64,000 nt of DNA. Origin: Corynebacterium riegelii. GTDB taxonomy: Bacteria > Actinomycetota > Actinomycetes > Mycobacteriales > Mycobacteriaceae. Shown here piece by piece: positions 8,376 to 18,244 of the stretch. Position numbers and translations under genes: made by a program. The stretch covers positions 1,054,001 to 1,118,000 of the forward strand of contig NZ_CP068159.1 in the NCBI RefSeq assembly GCF_016728505.1, read 5' to 3'. The stretch's first letter is position 1; the number at the start of each line of letters is the position of its first letter. The notes below the pieces were generated by a model. It was not told where the DNA came from. It did not search any database and saw only the letters and a list, made by a program, of their open reading frames with translations.

Positions 8376-9389
8376 ATGCTCATCTCTCAGCGCCCGCAAC
8401 TGACTGAGGAATACATCGACACCAACCGCTCGAAGTTCATCATTGAGCCGCTCGAGCCTGGTTTCGGTTACACCCTTGGTAACTCCCTGCGCCGCACGCT
8501 GCTGTCGTCCATCCCGGGCGCAGCCGTGACCTCCATCAAGATCGACGGTGTGCTCCACGAGTTCACCACGATCAACGGCATCAAGGAGAATGTCTCCGAG
8601 ATCGTCCTCAACGTGAAAGACATGGTGCTTTCCTCCGACTCTGACGAGCCGGTTGTTATGTACCTGAACGTCGAGGGCCCGGGCACCGTCACCGCTGGCT
8701 CCATCGAGCCGCCGGCTGGCGTTGAGATCCACAACCCGGATCTGCACATTGCGTCGCTGAATGAGGGCGCACGCCTTGAGATGGAGCTTGTTGTGGAGCG
8801 CGGCCGCGGCTACGTCCCGGCCATGCCCAACTCCGGTGGCGAGGTTGGCCGCATCCCGGTCGACCAGATTTACTCGCCGGTGACCCGTGTTGCCTACAAG
8901 GTTGAGGCAACCCGTGTTGAGCAGCGCACCGACTTTGACAAGCTCATCATTGACGTGGAGACGAAGAACTCCATGTCCGCGCGCGATGCTTTGGCTTCCG
9001 CAGGTTCCACCCTGGTGGAGCTGTTCGGCCTGGCACGTGAGCTGAACACCATGGCTGAGGGCATCGAGATTGGCCCGTCCCCGCAGGAGACGGAGTTCAT
9101 CGCTGCCTACAACATGCCGATTGAGGACCTGAACTTCTCCGTGCGTTCCTACAACTGCCTGAAGCGACAGGAGATCTCCACCGTTGGCGAGCTGGCTGAG
9201 TACACGGAGTCCGACCTGTTGGACATCCGCAACTTTGGCCAGAAGTCCATCAATGAGGTGAAGATCAAGCTGGCTAGCTTGGGTCTGACGTTGAAGGACG
9301 CTCCGGAAGATTTCGATCCGACCCAGATCGAGGGCTATGACGCCGAGACCGGCGACTACGTTGATACCAGCGCGGACGACGCTGAGTAG
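8376..9389 (+). CDS. rpoA: RNA polymerase alpha subunit
   Basis: The alpha subunit starts polymerase assembly and contacts UP elements and activators. The start at 8376 ([14 protein letters not shown]) is set by the AAGGAGA at 8364-8370; an upstream TTG in the same frame lies before this site and is rejected. The 337 residues comprise the N-terminal assembly domain ([17 protein letters not shown] near 30-46) and the C-terminal domain ([13 protein letters not shown], then [19 protein letters not shown]). An acidic tail follows. rplQ follows after 65 nt. Confidence 0.97.
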   Translation: MLISQRPQLTEEYIDTNRSKFIIEPLEPGFGYTLGNSLRRTLLSSIPGAAVTSIKIDGVLHEFTTINGIKENVSEIVLNVKDMVLSSDSDEPVVMYLNVEGPGTVTAGSIEPPAGVEIHNPDLHIASLNEGARLEMELVVERGRGYVPAMPNSGGEVGRIPVDQIYSPVTRVAYKVEATRVEQRTDFDKLIIDVETKNSMSARDALASAGSTLVELFGLARELNTMAEGIEIGPSPQETEFIAAYNMPIEDLNFSVRSYNCLKRQEISTVGELAEYTESDLLDIRNFGQKSINEVKIKLASLGLTLKDAPEDFDPTQIEGYDAETGDYVDTSADDAE

Positions 9390-9454
9390 GCAACAGAGTA
9401 GAAAGAACATTCTTTGAGCTAGCGCTCACATAACCGCACACGAGGAGTACGAAC

Positions 9455-10000
9455 ATGCCTACCCCTAAGAAGGGTGCCCGTCTCGGAGGGTCCGCCAAGC
9501 ACCAGAACCACATTCTGGCTAACCTGGCTCAGTCCCTGTTCGAGCACGGTGCTATCAAGACCACTGAGGCTAAGGCGAAGATGCTTCGCCCTTACGCTGA
9601 GAAGCTGATCACCAAGGCGAAGCGTGGCACGCTGGCTGACCGCCGCGCTGTTGCTGCTGAGCTGCCGAACAAGGATATCGTTGCACACCTGTTCAACGAC
9701 CTTGCTCCGCTTTTCGACGGCCGCGAGGGCGGCTACACCCGCACCATCAAGCTGGAGAACCGTGCTGGCGACAATGCGCCGATGGTACACATCTCCCTGG
9801 TGACGGAGGAGACCGTCTCTAACGAGGCGTCCCGCACCGCCCGCGCTGCTGCTTCCCGCCTGGCTGAGGCCGAGAAGGCTGAGAAGGCAGAAGCAGAGAA
9901 GGCTGAGGCAGAGAAGGCTGAGGCTGCTGAGGAAGCTGCAACCGAAGAGGTTGAGGCAACCGAGGAAGCTGCCGAGGAGGCTGCTGAGGAGCAGAAGTAA
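9455..10000 (+). CDS. rplQ: 50S ribosomal protein L17 with a long acidic-alanine tail
   Basis: Residues 1 to about 118 are standard L17 ([20 protein letters not shown], then [16 protein letters not shown]). The remaining ~60 residues are a low-complexity Ala/Glu/Lys extension made of [10 protein letters not shown]-type repeats ending [10 protein letters not shown]. Such tails occur on actinobacterial L17 and are probably disordered or coiled coil. A clear terminator follows the stop, closing the alpha block. Confidence 0.96.
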   Translation: MPTPKKGARLGGSAKHQNHILANLAQSLFEHGAIKTTEAKAKMLRPYAEKLITKAKRGTLADRRAVAAELPNKDIVAHLFNDLAPLFDGREGGYTRTIKLENRAGDNAPMVHISLVTEETVSNEASRTARAAASRLAEAEKAEKAEAEKAEAEKAEAAEEAATEEVEATEEAAEEAAEEQK

Positions 10001-10028
10001 TCTGCGCCGAGCCTTGAAGGCTTTGAAC

Positions 10029-10070
10029 AACCGGCACCTAGGGTCGAAAGGCCCTGAGTGCCGGTTTTCT
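10029..10070 (+). terminator. Terminator after rplQ
   Basis: AACCGGCAC (10029-10037) pairs with GTGCCGGTT (10058-10066), with an inner AGGG/CCCT stem, followed by TTCTTTT. This is a strong intrinsic terminator. Confidence 0.92.
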
Positions 10071-10092
10071 TTTGCCAGTTACAGTAGTTGCC

Positions 10093-11070
10093 ATGGCTGA
10101 GAAGATCCCCTTCATTCTTGATACTGATACCGCGCAGGATGATTGCGTTGCCATCCTGCTTGGGGCAATGAGTGAGCGCGCTGAGATGCTTGGCATCACC
10201 ATGGTTGCTGGCAACGTTGGTTTTGAGCGTCAGATTCAGAACGCGCAGCTAACGCTGAACGTGATGGGCAAGCTTGGGCAGATCCCGATCTTTACGGGCT
10301 GTTCGCAGCCGATGTTGCGCCCGTGGGCGTCGGCGGAGAACGTGCATGGTGATGGCTCGGGTGGGCTGACCATGGATTTTGATGCGGCAACGGCGGAGGA
10401 TGAGCACGCAGTGGATGCGCTGTTGCGCCTCACGGCTGAGCGCCCGGGTGAAGTTTCCGTGGTGGCGATTGGCCCGCTGACCAATATTGCTACGGCGATT
10501 GTGAAGGATCGTCGCTTTGTTCACAACGTGAAGAGTCTTTACATCATGGGTGGTTCGAACAACGGGCGCGGCAACATTACGCCGTCGGCGGAGTTCAACT
10601 TTTATGTGGACCCGGAAGCTGCCCAGATTGTGTTCACTGCTGGCTTTGAGCGCATTGTGGTGTTGCCGTGGGATCCGGTGACGTTGGTGGATGCCACGAT
10701 TACGCGTGCGGAGTATGACAAGCGTTGTGCGTTTGGCACCCCCATTTCGGACTTTTTCAAGGCTGTATGTGACACCACGTTGGATTTCAACGAGTCGGTG
10801 GGTGTGGATGGTTCGACGCACCCGGATTCGGCTACGTTGGCAGCCTTGCTGTACCCGGAGCTGGTTACCAAGAGCTCGCCGTACCGGGTGGATGTGGAGA
10901 CGGCGTCTGAGCTGACTCGTGGTTTCTCGGCAATGGGCTGGGACAAGTTCGACAACTTCCAGCCGAATGCTGAGGTGATTGAGAAGTTCGATAAGGACGC
11001 GTTTTTTGCCATCTTGGATGATCTGCTGCAAACGCAGACCACTCCGGATAAAGAAACGTGGATTGCATAG
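10093..11070 (+). CDS. Inosine/uridine-preferring nucleoside hydrolase
   Basis: The enzyme family cleaves the N-glycosidic bond of ribonucleosides to base plus ribose for salvage. Residues 9-20 (LDTDTAQDDCVA) are the calcium-binding Asp cluster equivalent to the DTDPGxDD motif. MGGSNNGRGNITPSAEFNFYVDPEA matches the family's second conserved stretch with its Asn and Glu. The product has 325 residues, typical length. TACAGT at 10080-10085 lies 7 nt before the ATG, so the message may be leaderless. The Pro-Gly of the usual motif is replaced by Thr-Ala, and substrate preference is not determined. Confidence 0.85.
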   Translation: MAEKIPFILDTDTAQDDCVAILLGAMSERAEMLGITMVAGNVGFERQIQNAQLTLNVMGKLGQIPIFTGCSQPMLRPWASAENVHGDGSGGLTMDFDAATAEDEHAVDALLRLTAERPGEVSVVAIGPLTNIATAIVKDRRFVHNVKSLYIMGGSNNGRGNITPSAEFNFYVDPEAAQIVFTAGFERIVVLPWDPVTLVDATITRAEYDKRCAFGTPISDFFKAVCDTTLDFNESVGVDGSTHPDSATLAALLYPELVTKSSPYRVDVETASELTRGFSAMGWDKFDNFQPNAEVIEKFDKDAFFAILDDLLQTQTTPDKETWIA

Positions 11071-11072
11071 CT

Positions 11073-11915
11073 GTGGAGCAGGAGACGCTGCGGATCCGTC
11101 TGGATATCGCTTATGACGGCACTGACTTTCACGGGTGGGCCCGCCAGACGGAGGGCACTCGAACGGTGCAGGCCACGATCGAGGATGCGCTGAGTTTGGT
11201 TCTGCGCGCCCCGATTACGCTGACGGTGGCGGGGCGCACGGATGCTGGCGTGCACGCAAGCGGCCAGGTGGCGCATGCGGATATTCCGGCGGCGGCGCTT
11301 GCGCAGCGCTCGTTGGGGGAGGTGGGGGCGTTGGTGCGTCGATTAGCAAAATTGCTCCCGGATGACATCAGGGTACTTGCGGTGCGCGAGGTGCCCATGC
11401 TTTTCGACGCACGCTTTGCCGCCCTGACCCGCTCCTACACGTACCGGGTGACCACGCACCCGGCGGGGGCGTTGCCGACGCGGGTGCGCGACACGGCGGT
11501 GTGGGGCAAGCCGATAGATATCCAGCGCGCGCAGGAGGTGGCGGACGTGCTGGTGGGGTTGCATGACTTCGCCGCGTTTTGCAGGCCGCGGGAGCATGCG
11601 ACGACGATTCGGCACGTGCAGTCCTTTACCTGGCACGATGTGTCTACAGAGGCGGAGCCGGAGCTGTATGAGGCGCGGATCCAGGCGGATGCGTTTTGCT
11701 GGAACATGGTGCGCGCCCTGACAGCGACATGTCTGATGGTGGCCGATGGCCGCAAGGATTTGGCGTGGGCGCTTGAGTTGTTGGGCAAGTCGGCGCGTGA
11801 TCCGCAGGTGCAGCTGGCGCCGGCGAAGGGGCTGACGCTGACTGGGGTGACGTACCCGCGGGAGGAGGATTTGGCCGCGCGGGTGGCGGTAACAAGGGAT
11901 AAGCGGAGCCTCTAG
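11073..11915 (+). CDS. truA: tRNA pseudouridine synthase A
   Basis: TruA makes pseudouridine at positions 38-40 of the tRNA anticodon stem. The 280-residue product from GTG 11073 has the catalytic Asp in GRTDAGVHASGQVAH (Asp57), and AYDGTDFHGWARQ at the N-terminus. Near the C-terminus are FCWNMVRALTATCL and the family's conserved LAPAKGLTLTGV. An in-frame GTG at 11058 overlaps the preceding gene and is less likely. truA next to the ribosomal alpha block and ESX-4 genes is conserved in this order of bacteria. Confidence 0.93.
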   Translation: MEQETLRIRLDIAYDGTDFHGWARQTEGTRTVQATIEDALSLVLRAPITLTVAGRTDAGVHASGQVAHADIPAAALAQRSLGEVGALVRRLAKLLPDDIRVLAVREVPMLFDARFAALTRSYTYRVTTHPAGALPTRVRDTAVWGKPIDIQRAQEVADVLVGLHDFAAFCRPREHATTIRHVQSFTWHDVSTEAEPELYEARIQADAFCWNMVRALTATCLMVADGRKDLAWALELLGKSARDPQVQLAPAKGLTLTGVTYPREEDLAARVAVTRDKRSL

Positions 11916-11970
11916 CTAGAATGCTTGCGTACTTATTTCTCACCCTGCCGGGCTATGAGTTGGAGGAGCC

Positions 11971-14145
11971 ATGACGTCGACTGCCGCCGTGTGGTTCGCG
12001 CTCATCTTCTTCATGCTCCCGGGCTTTGTAGTCAACTGGGTTGCTGGCATGCGCGCGCCGGCGGCGATGGCGGCAGCGCTCCCGGTCAGCTTCGGCGTGA
12101 TCGGCATGTCCGCCTGGATGTGGGGGCTGACCACGGCGCCGTTTAACTTATGGACGTTCACGGTCAGCTGGGTGCTCGCCCTTGCCGCGGCGGCAGCGTG
12201 GCGTTATGCGTTTGCGCGTAGGGCACGGCGGCGCGGCGGCGAGGTGAGCTGGCGCCGGGCCCTGTTCCCTGGTGATTGGCGCGCGGGCAGCGTGCTGGCC
12301 CCAGCGTGGGTGCTTCCTGGCCTTGGCGTGGCGGTGGGTGCATGGATGAGCATCACCGATAGGTTGGGGTGGTTGCGCCGCCTGCCAAATGGCCTGGACA
12401 ACATCGTGCAGGGCTGGGACGTGCAGTGGCACGCCAACGCAGTGCGTTTCATCATGGAAACGGGTGTGGCCTCCCCAACGAGGATGGGCGAGCTGCAGAA
12501 CCTCGAGACCCACGCGGCACTGTTGTACCCCTCTGGCTTCCACGCGGGCGTGGCGCTGTTTGCTGAGGCCGCCGGCTTGGAGCCGATTCCGGCGCTGAAC
12601 ATCAGCCAGATCGTGCTGCCTGGCATTGCGCTGCCGATGAGCATGGCGTGTTTGGTGCTGGCGTTTTTGCGCTCGCGGGGACTGACGGCGCAGATTGCCG
12701 CGGGCCTTGCCGCGGCCCTTGTGTACGGCGCACCGCAGATTCTGTGGGTGTCTGATTACGTGGGCATGTGGCCCTACCTGTTTGCCATGACGCTGACCGG
12801 CACCGTGGTGTGGCTGTTTCTGCGGGTGCCGTTCCACCATGCGTCGGCGCTGCCGGCGGCGCTGGGTTTCTTAGGCGTGCTGTGCGCGCACCCTTCGGCG
12901 GTCACTGTTGTGGTGGTGTGTGTGGCGTTGGCGTGGGTGGCGTCGTTAGTAATCAAGCCCGCGCGCAGCCGGATCAGTGACCTGCTGTGGCTGGGCGCGC
13001 CGGCACTGGGTGCCTCGGTGGCGTTCCTGCCGCAGATTTTGGCGGGCTCCACGCAGGCTGAGGAAGTATCGGGCTGGCGTGCAGACGAGGCGTTTAAAGA
13101 CACCGACGCCTGGGCCTCTGCCTTCTACATGCAGACGCGCCACGTGGATCAGTTCTTCCCCAACTTTGCCCAAGCGGACGCGATTGTGGTGCTGTGGCTC
13201 GCCCTGATCGGCGCCGTGGTGATGGTGTTTTGGCGCGGCCAGGTGTGGCCGGTGCTGGTGTATGCGATCAGCCTGTGCGCCGCGGTCAATGCGATTGACC
13301 AGTTTGATAACGGCTTCGGCACCGCGCTCAACGTGTTGGGCAATCTGCATTACAACACGCCGCACCGGTTGATTCTTCCGGTGGTGATGTGCGTGGTGGC
13401 TGCGGTGGCGGTGGCACTGGCCGCGATGGTGCGGCTGGTAACGCTGGCGCCGCTGGCCGCGCGCTCCCAAAGCACAGCGGCACGGTCGGCAGCAACGGCG
13501 GCGTCGGTGGCTGTGGCGTTGGTCCTTGGTGCGGTGGCGGTGCCCGCCGTGCGCGCGGAGACGGTTGCAGGCGCGGAGGATTCTTTCGCCAGCCCACGAA
13601 GCGGCGGACGCATGGTCAGCGCCGATGATCTGGCCGCGTTCGATTGGCTTGCCACCCAGCCGAAGGCATTTGAAGGCTACACCATGGGCGACCCCGCCGA
13701 TGGGCACTCTTGGATGTACGCCTACAACGGAGTGCCCACCATGTCACGGCACTACCTGTGGCCCACGGGTGGGCGCGGCACAGCCTTTGACATCACGTAC
13801 TGGAACGTGGATGACATCGGTGAGGGCCTGCGTGGCCAACCGCGTGCCACGAACATTGCAGACAAGGCAGTCGAGGCGCTGGACGTGAACTTCTATATGG
13901 TTAGCCCGGATCCTTTCTGGCATTTCCAGCGTACAAACCAGGAGGCCAAGCTGGGGCTGTGGGCTTCTGAAGGCATGACCCCGGTGTATCGCAAGGGCAA
14001 AGTGGTGATCTTTGCTGTCAACGCGGCGTTTAGCCCGGCGGAGATTACGGCCATGCGTGCTAACGCCCTGAACAACGGCTCCGATGCCGTGCCGCTGCTG
14101 GCGCCTGCAGGCGGCACAAGTACCGCAAGCACCACAGGTTTTTAG
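11971..14145 (+). CDS. Large polytopic membrane protein, DUF6541-type
   Basis: A 724-residue integral membrane protein. At least a dozen hydrophobic segments occupy residues 1-510, with short charged loops (for example RRARRRGGEVSWRR) and a longer loop containing WDVQWHANAVRF. A soluble C-terminal domain of about 200 residues follows (from VRAETVAGAEDS to the end), presumably outside the membrane. The layout resembles glycosyltransferase-C-like or DUF6541 actinobacterial envelope proteins. GGAGG precedes the ATG. It lies between truA and eccB. I can support membrane topology and family resemblance but no activity. Confidence 0.7.
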   Translation: MTSTAAVWFALIFFMLPGFVVNWVAGMRAPAAMAAALPVSFGVIGMSAWMWGLTTAPFNLWTFTVSWVLALAAAAAWRYAFARRARRRGGEVSWRRALFPGDWRAGSVLAPAWVLPGLGVAVGAWMSITDRLGWLRRLPNGLDNIVQGWDVQWHANAVRFIMETGVASPTRMGELQNLETHAALLYPSGFHAGVALFAEAAGLEPIPALNISQIVLPGIALPMSMACLVLAFLRSRGLTAQIAAGLAAALVYGAPQILWVSDYVGMWPYLFAMTLTGTVVWLFLRVPFHHASALPAALGFLGVLCAHPSAVTVVVVCVALAWVASLVIKPARSRISDLLWLGAPALGASVAFLPQILAGSTQAEEVSGWRADEAFKDTDAWASAFYMQTRHVDQFFPNFAQADAIVVLWLALIGAVVMVFWRGQVWPVLVYAISLCAAVNAIDQFDNGFGTALNVLGNLHYNTPHRLILPVVMCVVAAVAVALAAMVRLVTLAPLAARSQSTAARSAATAASVAVALVLGAVAVPAVRAETVAGAEDSFASPRSGGRMVSADDLAAFDWLATQPKAFEGYTMGDPADGHSWMYAYNGVPTMSRHYLWPTGGRGTAFDITYWNVDDIGEGLRGQPRATNIADKAVEALDVNFYMVSPDPFWHFQRTNQEAKLGLWASEGMTPVYRKGKVVIFAVNAAFSPAEITAMRANALNNGSDAVPLLAPAGGTSTASTTGF

Positions 14146-14177
14146 CCCATCGCTGCACGCCCGCGCGCAGTCCAAGG

Positions 14178-14215
14178 TAGGATGAGCGCTTACTGCAATT
14201 GCGATATTGCAATTG
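14178..14215 (+). promoter_or_regulatory. eccB promoter with a 20-bp near-perfect palindrome
   Basis: TAGGAT (14178-14183) is a plausible -10. CAATTGC at 14196-14202 and GCAATTG at 14209-14215 are the arms of a 20-bp palindrome with one mismatched pair in the centre. The site would cover about +6 to +25 of the transcript and is placed like a repressor operator. The binding protein is unknown. Confidence 0.5.
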
Positions 14216-14242
14216 GGGGAAATCGGGGGAGGGGTAAAAACC

Positions 14243-15481
14243 ATGGCAAAACTGTTGCCAACCACCAAAACGCAGGTTTCTGGTCACCGCTTCATGCGCA
14301 GGCGCGTTGAACACGGCATCGTTTTTGGTGACGTCCGCATGATCCACGATCCGCTGTCATCCAGGCGCCGCGCCATGGTGTTTGGCATGGTGGCGGTGCT
14401 GCTGGTTTCAGGGGTGATGGGGTTGTTTGCGTGGATGCGACCAAACCCAGACCCGGGGGAGGCGCCGATTTTACGCGCCAGCGATGGGTCCCTGTTCGTA
14501 CAGGTAGATGGGGTCGCACACCCGGTGACCAATCTCGCTTCTGCGCGCCTGATTGCGGGTTCTGCCGCGCAGCCGGCGCGGGTGGGTGAGCAGGCGTTGG
14601 GGCAGCTGCGCAAGGGTGTTCCGGTAGGGATCGTGTCCGCGCCGGCGGTGTTCGCGCCGGCGGATTCGGAAGATGAATTTTGGTCCGTGTGCCAGGCCGG
14701 TACGGATGTGGTGGTGCGCGCCGATCAAGCGCCTGAGGCCTTGCTGCCCTCGGAGGCGGTGCTGGCGGTGGCGGATAACCGCGAGTGGGTGGTTACCGCG
14801 GCGGGCCGCACACAGTTGCCGCCACCGACCACCCCGGAAGGCCGCATCATCCGCCGCGGCCTGGGCGTCAGCGCCACCACGCCGCGATGGTCCCCGCCAC
14901 CAGCACTTATCACCGTCCTGAAAGAGCTGCCGCCGTACGCGTTGCCGCACCCCTTGCCGCAGATTGTGCGCACCCCGGCCGGCAGCTGGTTGCTTGTCAA
15001 TGGTGCGGTGCAGCCAATTACTCGCATTCAGGAGCTTTTGCTTATCGACGCCGGCGCGAACACCACCCACATCACCCAACCCCAACTCGCGTCCTACCCG
15101 GACCTGGAGCCAGCGTTTGATCTGCGGTTGCCGGAGCAGATCCCGATGTGGGTGGATCCCGCGCGCCGCGCCGTGTGCGTGGATGAAGTTGGCGGCGCCG
15201 GTGCCGTTTCCTACGAGGAGGCGCTGCGCGGGGCGGTGCAGCTTTCCGGCACCGCGGTGGCGACACACTTCGCGGGCCTTCACGCGGGATCAGTGGGGGT
15301 GGACTCCGGCTTCGGGTTTCACGTGGTCTCTGCGAATGGGCTGCGGCATGCGGCCGCTGAGGCACTGACGTTGGAGACCGTCGGTGTGGCTCGAATGGAC
15401 ACGGTGCCGTGGGGGCTGCTCGCCTTGCTGCCGGAGGGTGAGGCGTTGACGCGGGAGGCCGCGCTGACGGCCACCTACTAG
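14243..15481 (+). CDS. eccB: Type VII secretion core protein EccB
   Basis: EccB is a single-pass membrane protein with a large extracytoplasmic domain, part of the ESX core complex. The N-terminal cytoplasmic stretch (TTKTQVSGHRFMRRRVEHGI) is a family hallmark. One membrane segment lies at about 50-70 (AMVFGMVAVLLVSGVMGLFAW), and the rest is exported, with a cysteine pair (SVCQAG and RAVCVDE) consistent with a disulfide. The product from ATG 14243 has 412 residues, slightly short for the family. It is convergent with mycP. Confidence 0.9.
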   Translation: MAKLLPTTKTQVSGHRFMRRRVEHGIVFGDVRMIHDPLSSRRRAMVFGMVAVLLVSGVMGLFAWMRPNPDPGEAPILRASDGSLFVQVDGVAHPVTNLASARLIAGSAAQPARVGEQALGQLRKGVPVGIVSAPAVFAPADSEDEFWSVCQAGTDVVVRADQAPEALLPSEAVLAVADNREWVVTAAGRTQLPPPTTPEGRIIRRGLGVSATTPRWSPPPALITVLKELPPYALPHPLPQIVRTPAGSWLLVNGAVQPITRIQELLLIDAGANTTHITQPQLASYPDLEPAFDLRLPEQIPMWVDPARRAVCVDEVGGAGAVSYEEALRGAVQLSGTAVATHFAGLHAGSVGVDSGFGFHVVSANGLRHAAAEALTLETVGVARMDTVPWGLLALLPEGEALTREAALTATY

Positions 15482-15490
15482 ACCGGTACT

Positions 15491-15528
15491 AGCGCCGGAG
15501 TATTAGCGCCGGAGTATTAGCGCCGGAG
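15491..15528. repeat. Tandem 14-bp repeat between eccB and mycP
   Basis: AGCGCCGGAGTATT is repeated 2.7 times without a mismatch. The array fills the gap between convergent eccB and mycP and includes the mycP stop codon, so unit gain or loss changes only what follows the stop. Confidence 0.9.
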
Positions 15529-16686
15529 GCTGCGCGCGATCGTGATTACTCCAGCGAGCAGCAGTGCGCCGGCGATGACGATAAGCCCGCGGCCCGGTGC
15601 CAGGGAACGTTCCTGCGCCGCCGGGGTGATGAGCACGGGGGCTTGTTCCTCAAGTGTTTCGGGTGGCAGTTGGGAGATAACGCGCATCGGATCGATCGCG
15701 CCGTGACCGGGTTCGGCGGCGGCGAACACTAGCTCGCGCACCTGGTGTGGGCTCAAGTACGGGTAGCGCTGCAGCAGCAAGGCAATCGAGCCGGTCACCC
15801 TTGGTGCGGCGAAGCTGGTGCCCACGTACTGGGAGATGCGGTCGCGGCCGGCGACGGTGCCGGTAGCCCAGCCCGCACCGTCGGAGGCAAGCGCGTAGGA
15901 CACGGTGCCGTCGGCGGAGACGAACGGGCCGGGCACGGTAATGGAGTAGTCCGCAAGCGCGTGGTTGGTGGCCCGAGCGCCTACGGCGATCACGGTTGGG
16001 GAGTGGGCGGGGATGACGCTGAAGCCCTGCTCGCAGGCTTCGGTGGTGTTGCCGGCTGCTGCTATGACGACGGCGCCGGAGTGTTCGGCGCGCATCAGGG
16101 CGTCGTTAATCGGCGCCATATCTACAAGCTGGGCTACCTCCGGTGGCAGGCACGAGACAACAGAGATGTTGATCACGCGTGCGTGCTCGTCGAGCGCGTT
16201 GTGGATGGCGGCGGCGAGGGTTTCCAGGGTGCCTGCGTATTCGGCAAGCTCGGCGTCGCCGGCGCGGTTGCGGTAGTGGGCGGAGGTTTGCCGGATGCTG
16301 ATGATCTCTGCGTGGGGAGCGATGCCGCGGCTGGTGCCTGCGATGATGCCGGCCACGATGGTGCCGTGGCTGTCGCAGTCCGCAAACGGGTTTGGCGCGC
16401 CCGCATCGACAAAGTCGCGGCCGGCAATGAGCTGGTCTAGCTCCGGATGGTGGGCCACACCAGTATCAATGACCGCTACGCGGACGCCGGCGCCGGTGGC
16501 GAAGCGGTGCAGCGCATGACGCTCTGGTCCCGGTGCGGGAAGTGGCATGTCTGCCGGTAGGTGGGCGGGCACGGCGCAGGCGTAATCCTGGGCGGCGGCA
16601 ACGGGTGCAAACGCTGGCACAGACAGTGCCAGAGCTGCCAGCGCCGCGGCAAGGGCACCCGCACGAACACAACGTCGAGCGCGCAT
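15517..16686 (-). CDS. mycP: Mycosin: membrane-anchored subtilisin-like protease
   Basis: Mycosins stabilise and may process substrates of ESX systems at the outer face of the membrane. The 389-residue product has a signal peptide (MRARRCVRAGALAAALAALA, ending near AAAQ). The S8 catalytic triad is Asp74 (VAVIDTG), His107 (DSHGT) and Ser291 (GTSFAAP). A C-terminal membrane anchor spans about 366-384, followed by RSLRR. The start at 16686 is chosen for the signal peptide. It lies 2 nt after eccD, so the two are surely one transcript. Confidence 0.93.
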   Translation of the reverse strand: MRARRCVRAGALAAALAALALSVPAFAPVAAAQDYACAVPAHLPADMPLPAPGPERHALHRFATGAGVRVAVIDTGVAHHPELDQLIAGRDFVDAGAPNPFADCDSHGTIVAGIIAGTSRGIAPHAEIISIRQTSAHYRNRAGDAELAEYAGTLETLAAAIHNALDEHARVINISVVSCLPPEVAQLVDMAPINDALMRAEHSGAVVIAAAGNTTEACEQGFSVIPAHSPTVIAVGARATNHALADYSITVPGPFVSADGTVSYALASDGAGWATGTVAGRDRISQYVGTSFAAPRVTGSIALLLQRYPYLSPHQVRELVFAAAEPGHGAIDPMRVISQLPPETLEEQAPVLITPAAQERSLAPGRGLIVIAGALLLAGVITIARSLRR

Positions 16687-16688
16687 CC

Positions 16689-18017
16689 TTAGAGCCCCCG
16701 GATCAGTCCGAAGAGGCCGGTGAGCTGCACCGCAAGCGGGATCACTGCCATGATGGCGGCGGCCTCGGCGCGTTCGAACCACACCACCGTGGTCGGCTCC
16801 AGTGTGGGTAGGTGTGGCGCCCACAGTGGGGTGGTGCTGATGCCAAGCAGAAGCAGTACCGCCAGCACGATCAGCACGGGGTGTGGGTCCTGAGCCACGA
16901 TGACAGCGCCAAACAATGCGCACAGTGCGGCCAGGGTGGTCAGCGTTAACGCCACTCGGGACGCCGGGTAGTGGTGGCGGGTGGCGTGCAGCCCCATAGC
17001 GCCCGCGGCGGTCAACGCAAACGCCGAGACCCATCCAACGCGGCCGTCCGCATGCCAGCTGATCACAGCAAAAGCGGGGATGGTGCAGATGGCAACGGCA
17101 ATCGCCATGGCGTCCGCAATCGCGATCGCGTTGGCGCTGCGAGCGTCCACATCCAGCTGGTAGCCGTCAGAGCCGGTGAATTCCTCGCCGGCCGTGGGGA
17201 TGCGCGGGATTTGCAAGCCTGCTGCGCGGCTGGCCACGCCGGGGATAGCCATGACGGTGACTAGTCCCGCGAGTACGGCCAAAGCAGCCGGGGCGTCCCG
17301 GTCGGGCAGCCACGCACCCAAGGCGGCGACGCTGACCAACACCGCAGCGGTGCAGTAGGCGGCGGCAAGCGCCGGCCCAACGAGGCGCACCACGGCACCC
17401 GCCGCCATGGTGGTCAGTGCGGCAAACGCCCCGCTCATCGCTGCCACCGCCAGATCTCCTGGCCCCATCCAGGTGGCGCGCGGTCCAGCAACAAACGCAC
17501 CTACCGCAAGCGCGGTGATCGCAGGCACGAAGCCGTACAACACACGTGAGCGCGACACTGCCGCCACTACCAACACCACCATCGCGCATGCCGCCAAGGC
17601 GACGGGCAGCGAAGCAAAGCGGCTGGCAATCCCGGCAATGCCCACCGCGCCGACAACGCCTGCGAGCACATCTAACCCGCGCGCCTCGCCAGTACCTTCG
17701 GCGGCAGCGCTCAGTGACTCGGCGGCGTCGCGAACCACAGGGGCGGAGGGCGGTTCGATGGGGTGGAAGGTGATCACGGAGCCGTCGAAAAGCCGAAGCT
17801 TATGCAGTGGTGTGTGCATGTCCAGCGGGGCACCTGCGACGGTAGTGGCCTCCCACGGGCGGTGCACCTGCGGAATGTCGATCATGCGCGCAAGCTCCGG
17901 CAGCACCTCTGCCAGCGTGGATGCGGTAGGCAGTGTGACATCGATGTCGCGGTGAGTTGACGCTACCGAAACCCGCACCGTGACACGCACAACGTGGTGC
18001 GCCGATGTAGCAACCAT
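16689..18017 (-). CDS. eccD: Type VII secretion channel protein EccD
   Basis: EccD is the multispanning membrane component of the ESX core. The N-terminal ~95 residues form the ubiquitin-like cytoplasmic domain (RVTVRVSVASTHRDIDVTLP; LHKLRLFDGSVITFHP). The rest holds about eleven hydrophobic helices. The product has 442 residues, slightly short but complete. A G-rich ribosome binding site (GGGGGGAT) precedes the ATG. It is transcribed divergently from eccC. Confidence 0.92.
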   Translation of the reverse strand: MVATSAHHVVRVTVRVSVASTHRDIDVTLPTASTLAEVLPELARMIDIPQVHRPWEATTVAGAPLDMHTPLHKLRLFDGSVITFHPIEPPSAPVVRDAAESLSAAAEGTGEARGLDVLAGVVGAVGIAGIASRFASLPVALAACAMVVLVVAAVSRSRVLYGFVPAITALAVGAFVAGPRATWMGPGDLAVAAMSGAFAALTTMAAGAVVRLVGPALAAAYCTAAVLVSVAALGAWLPDRDAPAALAVLAGLVTVMAIPGVASRAAGLQIPRIPTAGEEFTGSDGYQLDVDARSANAIAIADAMAIAVAICTIPAFAVISWHADGRVGWVSAFALTAAGAMGLHATRHHYPASRVALTLTTLAALCALFGAVIVAQDPHPVLIVLAVLLLLGISTTPLWAPHLPTLEPTTVVWFERAEAAAIMAVIPLAVQLTGLFGLIRGL

Positions 18018-18154
18018 GGTTCTATCCCCCCAAAGTAAGTGTTTGCGCGGACCCCCTTTTTTAAGCCGCGCAGCTGGCCATCAGTATGCACCAGCGCACA
18101 AGCTGTGTCTAGCAAAATTCTTAAAAAACATGCGTGCAGGCCGCACATTGGGTT

Positions 18155-18160
18155 TATACT
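18155..18160 (+). promoter_or_regulatory. Probable -10 element of the eccC transcript
   Basis: TATACT at 18155-18160 in the eccD-eccC divergent gap (18018-18244) would give a leader of about 80 nt. No clear -35 is seen. The rest of this gap holds no coding sequence I can support. Confidence 0.4.
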
Positions 18161-18244
18161 TCCACCAACGCCTGCAGGTTTGGGGGTCCGGTTCTGGGGG
18201 AATCGGCGCCTGTTGGCACTGTGACAAAGGGGGAAACAGGCAGA

